Shown: one piece after another, positions 13,001 through 64,000 of the stretch | Layout: each line of letters opens with the position of its first letter | How positions within the stretch are numbered: the stretch's first letter is position 1 | Assembly: GCF_958295425.1 (NCBI RefSeq) | Contig: NC_081146.1 | Span: forward strand, 17,803,458 to 17,867,457 | Length of the DNA stretch: 64,000 nt | Direction: 5' to 3' | Origin: Solea solea | Taxonomy: Eukaryota; Chordata; Actinopteri; Pleuronectiformes; Soleidae | Position numbers and translations under genes: made by a program | The notes under the pieces: generated by a model | Told to the model about the DNA's origin: nothing | The model's input: the letters and a program-made list of their open reading frames with translations, nothing else | The model's database searches: none

Positions 13001-16000
13001 TAAAGGAATTTAAACACTTTCCTGATAACTGTAATGAAGGGAGTGGTTGTGCCGTTAGCCTGCATTGTTAGACACAGCCCTGCTTGGTTGTGGCAGCAGA
13101 CAAATTAAAAGGCCGAGGCTGCAGAATGTTTAACTTACAAAATCATTTACGCTGCAACGTTGTAACAAACCCACTCTTTGAACTCCCTGAGAAGCACGGG
13201 AAGGCATTTTTATCGGTTTCAAAAAGGGCTCGTTCATCTCTCTTGTTTGTCCCTTTGGTGAACTAATAAGCTCTTTCCTCCCCGCGGGCTGTTTCGGGGG
13301 TGGGCATGGCATCACTCCGAGGTTAAGGGGTGGCACTGCCCAGTGGGTAGATTACAGGTTTGGTTTGTGACCACGGCTTCTGGAACATGCAGCTGCGGCT
13401 ATCTCATGTGTTGGCACAGGGTGCGGGCACGTCAGATGTGGTCAGGGACATGTGGAAGCTTTCGAGGGTTTATCCTGCCCAGCCCCGTTTAGAGCTGAGG
13501 GAGAATGCCAGCGATACAGCAGTCAAACGTTTCAAAACCTGCATTCAGACAAACAAACATAGGGGTGGTTTGTGTGTATACACAAGTCTCTATTTGTGTG
13601 TGTGTGTGTGCTTTTTTTGGGAATCGTTTTGCTTTGGATGGGCTCTGAGAATGTGTCCTATACATTTGTAATTGATCCATCTCAGAATGATGCATTTACA
13701 TTGGCTCATTTAGGCCCATACTTCACAGTGTGCACCAGCGTTAGACACAGACATTCTCACTGGAAACGTGGCTGCCAGCCGGCAGGGACACGAGGGAAGA
13801 CATAAACTCAAGTGGTTTTTCGTGAAAATGAAGTCTGTGAAGAGTTTACATACCAACAGTTTTGACTTTGGTGTGGGAGAGTTAGCGCTTTACAAACCAC
13901 TCAACCTCCCACTCAAGAGTCCATGGAGAAAATCATTGTTTTTAGCTTGCGGTGACTCAGGAGTTTGCTGATCTACTGCTGCCTTGTTTGGTAGGTTTGT
14001 CACTTCCAAACGAACGATTTCAAACACCCAAAGTAACAAAATAACATTTAAACGTACTGATGTGAGCCATGATGTAAACCTGCTTATTTTCTCTATAGAC
14101 TTGGTGTTGGGAGTGCAGTGGTTTAGAAAGCCTCACATATTTCAGTTTCCTCTCAGAAAAAGCTGTCTTAACGGTGTAAAACAGCTCGTAACATATTCTT
14201 AGGTTTTGTAAGGTGAGCCTTTACTTACTTGGCTAAAATTAGTTTTTTCTTATGCTCCCACTGAGCACAACTCATGTTTTCAGTGACAGTGAATGTCTCA
14301 TTGAGACATTGACTGTCAACAACTGTGTTGAATGAAGTCCAGCAGTCCACCTTGGAAATGATTTGACAGTCCTGTTTACATGCTGAGAACAAAGAGGCGT
14401 TGAGAGGACAATTATCGGGTCAAAAGTTATAGTGATGAGTGAAAGTGGCATCAGCAGTTCCCATGCTTTGCTCTGCGAAGCGTACACTGCTCTTCTTTCT
14501 TGACATGAAGCTTCACCCTGACACCAATCAGCCCCGGTCTTCAATCGTGAAGTTATCCCACCAGTCATGGTTCCCCCCCGCTTCTGTTCGAGGAAGCTGC
14601 CTCCCTGGGCCTTTTTTTGGGAATGTTAATTGGTAATTTTGGTCCCAGTGGCATAATAGTGTCTATTTCAGTGACACTGGCCGCCTTATTGGACTGTGAG
14701 GGTGATTGTGCTTAGTAAGTCATGGTCAGTCTTCATTGGTCCTTTAATTCGACTTTGACTGGCTGTGAAATCATCTCCTTCTCACATGTTTCTCTAATGT
14801 TTTCCCTGCTGTTTTTCCATGTTTCAGAATTTTAGTGCGTGTGTGTGTGTGTGTGAATTTTGTCAAGAATGACCCCCCCCCCCCCACAGGAGAGTGAGTG
14901 CCACAAAGTGCCTTTTTGAGTGTATCTCGGCTAATGAAAGAGCAGTTTGAGGAATGGATCTTGTTTTTACAGCCTCACATTAAGCTTCGTTCGCCTCGTG
15001 TATTTTAAGCCTTTTCTCCATATACTCCTCATGGTCAGCTGTGGCAGACAGCGGAGCAGCAGTGTGCAGTGAGCACACATGGAGCCTGAAGTGAACAGCT
15101 GGCTCTCTGAAAAATAGAAGATCTTTTTTGATAATTGAGGAAGGTTGTAATTCTGAGCTGCTTCTGCTTATTTGAGGTCCCGTTAAGTACAGACTTCATC
15201 GGGCCTCGGCGAACGGGAGACGAACTGGGCCCATACTTCAGCGTCTGAAATAACTGATGGCCTTTTTGCATTCATACTATAGATAATTTAGATCGAAACA
15301 TGATCTACTAGTTACTAGTAAGGATGTTATTACTTATTATGACAGATTATAAACACAACATTCCTTAAAGAAAATGTAAGTTTGTTTTATTCTCCTTCCC
15401 GCAAGATGTTGCAATAATAATAAGCCAAAAATAAGTTAATGTAATTTAAGTCTTTTAAGAATTTGGAAGTGTGTCTGTGGTGGGCATTGATGGCTCATCT
15501 AACGTCAAACCCAGCACTTTTTATTCCCCAGTGCCTGATTCTGTGCCATGTGCTTTTCTTCTTCCTCCTCCTGCTGCGACTTGGGTGATCAAGCACCATT
15601 TTTACAACCTTAGGCGTGTTTTAACACAGACAGACACACAGAAAGTGCTGGTGGCTTGGAAAGGCTTGAGGTTTGCATGGTGACGGGGCCAAGCATCCAT
15701 GGATTTGATCCAAAAACAGAGACAGTGATAGTGCAGCTCTCACTCAGGCAGTAACAGTAGCTGGCATTTTGAGGCTGAGGTTTAACCAAGTCGCTGGTCT
15801 TTCATAGATGGAAAAGGGATTAAAGATGTCCACTATATCATGCATGACTTGCAGAGAATAGTAGAAAATGCTGTTCTCATTTTAAATATGGACTCAGTGG
15901 AATCTTTACTGTTTAAATGCAGCTGAAGCATAGTCGCTGAAATGCAAATTAAATAAAAGTGATACTGCAGGTCTGGAATAATGTCCACTCTGGTTGTTTC

Positions 16001-17772
16001 CAAACTTGTAAAAAAAAAGCGATATATTGGTCGATTTCCATGGATTAAAAGTGTACAGTGAACTCTGACAGGTTGACTCCCGCACTGATCCCGTTAATTT
16101 TTGCCACATTTTAGGTTGTCAACATGACTGCTCATAAGGAACGAGTCACGCGTCGTCCGGAGCTCTATAGTGTTTTCTTAAAACATAAAAAAACAACTCC
16201 AGATTGTAGGGCAGAAAATGAAATGTGCGTCGATGGATGTAAATGTCCTTCTGCCCTCTTCTTCTGTTCATCAAATGTAGGAGCAGTCTGGATTGCTGAG
16301 CCTGTAGCTTCCTTATGGAGAACAGGAGAAACAATAGTACTGGAGGGTGATGAAATGAATCGTGCACAGCGAGGGGACGGACAGAGGTAGAGAATGTCTG
16401 AGGGTGAGCAGTGACAACAGTGTTTGTTTACAATACAGGGGGAAGTGAAGCTTCTTCTTTTACTATTTCCATACATATTTCACTTTCTTTAGTGACATCA
16501 TTCTCTACTCTGTGGAAAAACCTCACAAGTCAGAGGTCAGGTAAGAACCTTGAGGTTGAACCTTGTGTGATTTTCAGCATTCCCATTCAGGGGTCAAGGG
16601 TGAGCCAGATAAAAGCCAAAGTCAAGGACAAAGGGAAGCAGGCTTGAAGATGTGGGATAGTGGCAAAAGCAGACATCACACTCATGTGTGAGCTAACGGC
16701 GGCCTCTCTGAACACAGTGTGACTGAGCGTAAGCTCCTCTGGGAGCAAACACCCTGACAGATCAGACGCATTGGACCGGCTTTTCTCTCATCACTCAGGA
16801 ATGTTCGAGCAGAAACTATTGATGAATACTTTCCAAAATACTCCCGTGTTCAGCGCGCAGCCGAGATGTGAGAGTATGCAAATAGAAAGAGAGCTGCAAT
16901 TACCGTGATTGGAATAGCTTTCCACCAGTGTATATTTTTAAAATTGCAGTTTTTATTTAAGACAGCCCAGATTAGCATTTCCTACATCTCAGCATTCATT
17001 TGATTGTTATTTAGGGTCATACTTACCATGTTCATGGAGAGCTGCTTCTCATTTCCGCTTGCCAGTGCAAGACCATGATTAAACATGGGTCTGTGTCACG
17101 TCTTACGTTCCACGCATGCATAGTTGTTCTCGTGTTCCATTCCAGTTTTGGAGATTTCTCACCAGGAAATAGCCCTCGTTTGTATGTCCATGTATTCTTT
17201 GAACACTTAGTCATGTATGGGACTTCCTCATTAAACCTCAAGCGTGTTTTGTTATGGTTACTTTCTTCTTCATTGTCTCTTTGGACCCAAACAAGAGCAT
17301 GCCGCCAAGTGGACTGAAAAGTGTTTTGCTACAAGGTCTTTGTGGAATCAAACTGGAGGTTCTCAAAATGGAAATGTGCGTATGATGTAATACACAACAG
17401 GTGGATGCTAGTGGACCTGTGCGTATACGCCAATGTGAAAAAGTATAGCCCAGCCTTTTTGTTGTGTGGTAGAGCTTCTTTTAGTGACTTTAGCAATGTT
17501 GCACAGTTTAACCTGCAAATTGTAAAATCTTTTCAAGTGATTTTTGCAGTTCACTAACAACCTCTTTTTTTATTGACATTGACAGTTCTAAAAAGACTGA
17601 AGTTTTTTTTTTCTGGGTCTTCAAACACTACAGCACTAAAGGCCACTGTTAAAACAACTCTGAGCAAACCCTGAGCAAGACATTTGCCACTTGGTGTTCT
17701 CTACCTTCTGTGTTTTTCTCTGTCTGTGTTAGGATGGTGGAGGTTAATGGGAGTTTGTCTGTGTGTTTTTAG

Positions 17773-62246
<44,474 letters not shown>

Positions 62247-62268
62247 TGCAGGGGACACAGAGACGAGA

Positions 62269-62280
62269 CGCGCATGCGCA
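62269..62280. promoter_or_regulatory. Perfect NRF-1 consensus motif in the me3 3' UTR
   Basis: CGCGCATGCGCA matches the NRF-1 consensus YGCGCAYGCGCR at all twelve positions and contains the palindrome GCGCATGCGC. NRF-1 normally acts at promoters of nuclear genes for mitochondrial proteins; here the motif lies 23 bases after the stop codon. Binding is not shown. Confidence 0.5.
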
Positions 62281-62292
62281 CTGGTAACTGTC

Positions 62293-62303
62293 ACAGGAAG
62301 TGA
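62293..62303 (+). promoter_or_regulatory. ETS/GABP-like motif next to the NRF-1 motif
   Basis: ACAGGAAGTGA contains the ETS core GGAA with the extended GGAAGTG context, 12 bases after the NRF-1-type palindrome. The pairing is common in promoters of mitochondrial genes; in this position it could also be chance. Confidence 0.35.
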
Positions 62304-62545
62304 TGTTGGGCCATTAAAGAGGTTGCGTGCAAATCTTTATTTTCTCACTGATATATTACTGTTAAATTGCACTTTTTCAGGAAATAGTTATAAGTACAGA
62401 TTACAAAAAAGCGGATGAAATGTTAAACAAGATGGTATTTTACAATAATATATTTGGGGAAATCTTCCACCGGCTGCTTTTGATTGTTCTATACTAGGAG
62501 TTTATTTTATGACTGTGACAGCTATAATCCACATTTAAATTTTCA

Positions 62546-62551
62546 AATAAA
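62546..62551 (+). terminator. me3: Main me3 polyadenylation signal AATAAA
   Basis: Canonical AATAAA hexamer 300 bases after the me3 stop codon, followed by a T-rich stretch (ACATTTTTCCCCATGTTTG), a reasonable downstream element. It is the first AATAAA after the stop codon. Confidence 0.8.
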
Positions 62552-62572
62552 AATTGTTCAATACATTTTTCC

Positions 62573-64000
62573 CCATGTTTGATTATTACAAACTTGTATT
62601 CTTCCTGCTCTGAACTTCCTCTTTGGTGTCTTTAAGTTGCTCTTATGTCATCGCTGTGAATAGAATGTTCAGACAAAACAGTGAAACCACTCATCTCATA
62701 CCTCTGAAATTGCTTACTGTACTTTTTAATCTCTTGTTTACTTTGCTGGGAGTGAAGTTAAAACACTGTGGCAAAGTCTCTCTGAAATGCATTATATGGT
62801 ACTCTGGCCCCCTCTAGAGGTAAACGTGTGTAGTTGCAGTTGAATGAGAACAGTGACAGTTGTTTTTTTATAGATATTTTTCTTCACATATTGACAGGGA
62901 AACTCAAATGTCCCTGAAAGTTGTGGCTTGAAATCAACGCCGACATATTTAACAATCACAACATCTATAATCTAACTTCTGTGTTCATTAAGAGAGAATT
63001 TTATGTAAATGTAATTTTCTTCGTGAGGGAAAAAAGCAGCAGGTTTTTACTCCAACTTCTGTGTCTTTTGTGTCTCGAGCTTGAACTAAAAATGGTTTTA
63101 CTTTTATAATCCATCACAGGCCAGATAGTCAGTACCAGACTGCCCATCCCAGTCTGCAATCAATAGAGAGGCAATCAGACCAGCCAGGGTCCAGTGATGA
63201 GCGTCTGTCCCCGGGGCAAAAAATCTCAGAGTCAAATATTTGTTTTCACTCCGTTTCTTTGCCTCACCCTCTCCCTGTAAATCCCCACATCAGCCCACAG
63301 CAATCGATACTCTGATGTGACCGTGTGTCTCAATGACAACATCAACCAGGACAGAAATGCTCCATCGAGTATTCAGCACATTCACAGCTGTTTGTTTATA
63401 TACATGAATAAAACAGTCCCAGGTTGGACCAGACCGGACGATAGGATGACATGGAAGAGTCACATACTGACTGCAAATGAATACAAAATAACATATTTAA
63501 TGTTAATATGTTCATTTAAAGCAGTTTAAGGTGGACACAACACTGAGAAAACACACAGGAACAACAAATAAATACATAAATGTGGAAACTGCCACACACT
63601 GAAATGACTTCCTCAGGTTCACAGTTGTTGACTCTGTCACTGGTCACGTGATCTTTTATTCAGCTCGACTGTGTACTGTTGTCTGTTTGAGTCAATCAGA
63701 GGAAGCTGCACCGGAAACACAGTCATTTTAGTGTGTGGTGCTTTTTGTGGTAGAAACCTAAGATTTTTAGCTGTTTATCAACACAATTAAATTATGTTTT
63801 AACTGTGTGTGTGTTAGTTTCTAACTATATATAAAACAGTTTTTAAACGTTAATAAAACACCTATGTCATCATATATCATCACCATTAATACTTTGGCTA
63901 AATAATCATCAACTGTTGATGTAACTCAAAATTCGCATTGATTCATTTCTCACAATTTGAGCTCCGTAGTTTTAATAACCATCCTTTGTTCCACCTATTT
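62573..64000. other. Downstream intergenic sequence
   Basis: AT-rich with no recognised exon on either strand. Near the end GGTCACGTGATC (63642-63653) and CACCGGAAAC (about 63710-63719) are E-box and ETS-like words that could belong to the start of a neighbouring gene, but nothing else supports a promoter. Confidence 0.6.

Larger units (their letters stand above)
1..17772 (+). other. me3: Presumed 3' part of me3 intron 1
   Basis: No exon could be supported here. I looked for a segment encoding the conserved RGYDVTRNPHLNK-type end of ME coding exon 1 followed by a GT donor and did not find it. The stretch contains a TA/TATG tract (5927-5989), a pyrimidine tract (9421-9467), a TG microsatellite (9994-10025), a T/C-rich low-complexity region (2300-2560), a 13-base C run (14873-14885) and an 18-bp perfect palindrome (6291-6308). 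Open frames are short and show no recognisable protein. Confidence 0.7.
62247..62572 (+). other. me3: me3 3' UTR (approximate end)
   Basis: Runs from the stop codon to just past the first good polyadenylation signal. It begins with a GC-rich stretch containing an NRF-1-type palindrome and then becomes AT-rich. The cleavage point is inferred as 10-30 bases after the AATAAA; it is not directly visible. Confidence 0.75.

Noticed and set aside
14873..14890. C run followed by CACAGG as a splice acceptor
   Set aside because: No coding sequence of me3 or any other recognised protein follows it.
1..17772. Search for me3 coding exon 1 with the targeting peptide
   Set aside because: No segment fits the conserved RGY..TRNPHLNK ending followed by a GT donor. 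The stretch was read by eye only, so a diverged exon could be missed, but placing it upstream is simpler.

Overview
This is a piece of vertebrate nuclear genome, almost certainly from a ray-finned (teleost) fish. The evidence is an intron-rich gene with standard GT..AG introns, very many dinucleotide and tetranucleotide microsatellites, and copies of interspersed repeats typical of teleosts: tRNA-headed SINEs with an L2/UnaL2-type stem-loop tail or an RTE-type tail ending in GATG/GAAT-like units. The species cannot be named from the sequence.

The only gene I can support is me3, the mitochondrial NADP-dependent malic enzyme, on the + strand. Thirteen coding exons between 17773 and 62246 join in phase at every junction. 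They encode 545 residues that are collinear with vertebrate ME3 from its conserved GMAF-type segment to the C-terminus. The first coding exon (start codon, mitochondrial targeting peptide and the short conserved segment before GMAF) was not found in bases 1-17772 and is presumably upstream of the window, so the first 17.8 kb reads as the end of a long first intron. The catalytic Tyr, Arg and Lys, the three acidic metal ligands, the GAGEAA dinucleotide fold and the NADP-selecting Ser/Lys residues are all present, so the enzyme looks functional.

Layout: 1-17772, intron 1 (partial); 17773-20657, coding exons 2-3; 20658-41230, a 20.6 kb intron holding an inverted pair of the same dispersed repeat, a MITE-like element and a SINE remnant; 41231-42834, exons 4-5; 42835-57881, two introns of 7-8 kb around exon 6, with nested and truncated retroposons; 57882-62246, a compact 3' cluster of exons 7-14; 62247 to about 62570, the 3' UTR with one clear AATAAA; then about 1.4 kb of downstream sequence with no recognised gene.

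I found no previously undescribed multi-gene system. The points most worth checking are RNA-level and insertional: an AATAAA that overlaps an in-frame stop just 3' of the exon 12 donor (candidate intronic polyadenylation); a 78-nt intron with length divisible by three and no stop codon; a truncated retroposon with a perfect 12-bp target duplication lying against a 5' splice site; a full-length SINE with a perfect 16-bp target duplication in the branch-point region of another intron; and a perfect NRF-1 consensus with a nearby ETS motif in the 3' UTR. Residue numbers below count from the first residue encoded in this window; homologue comparisons are from recalled family knowledge, not from a computed alignment.
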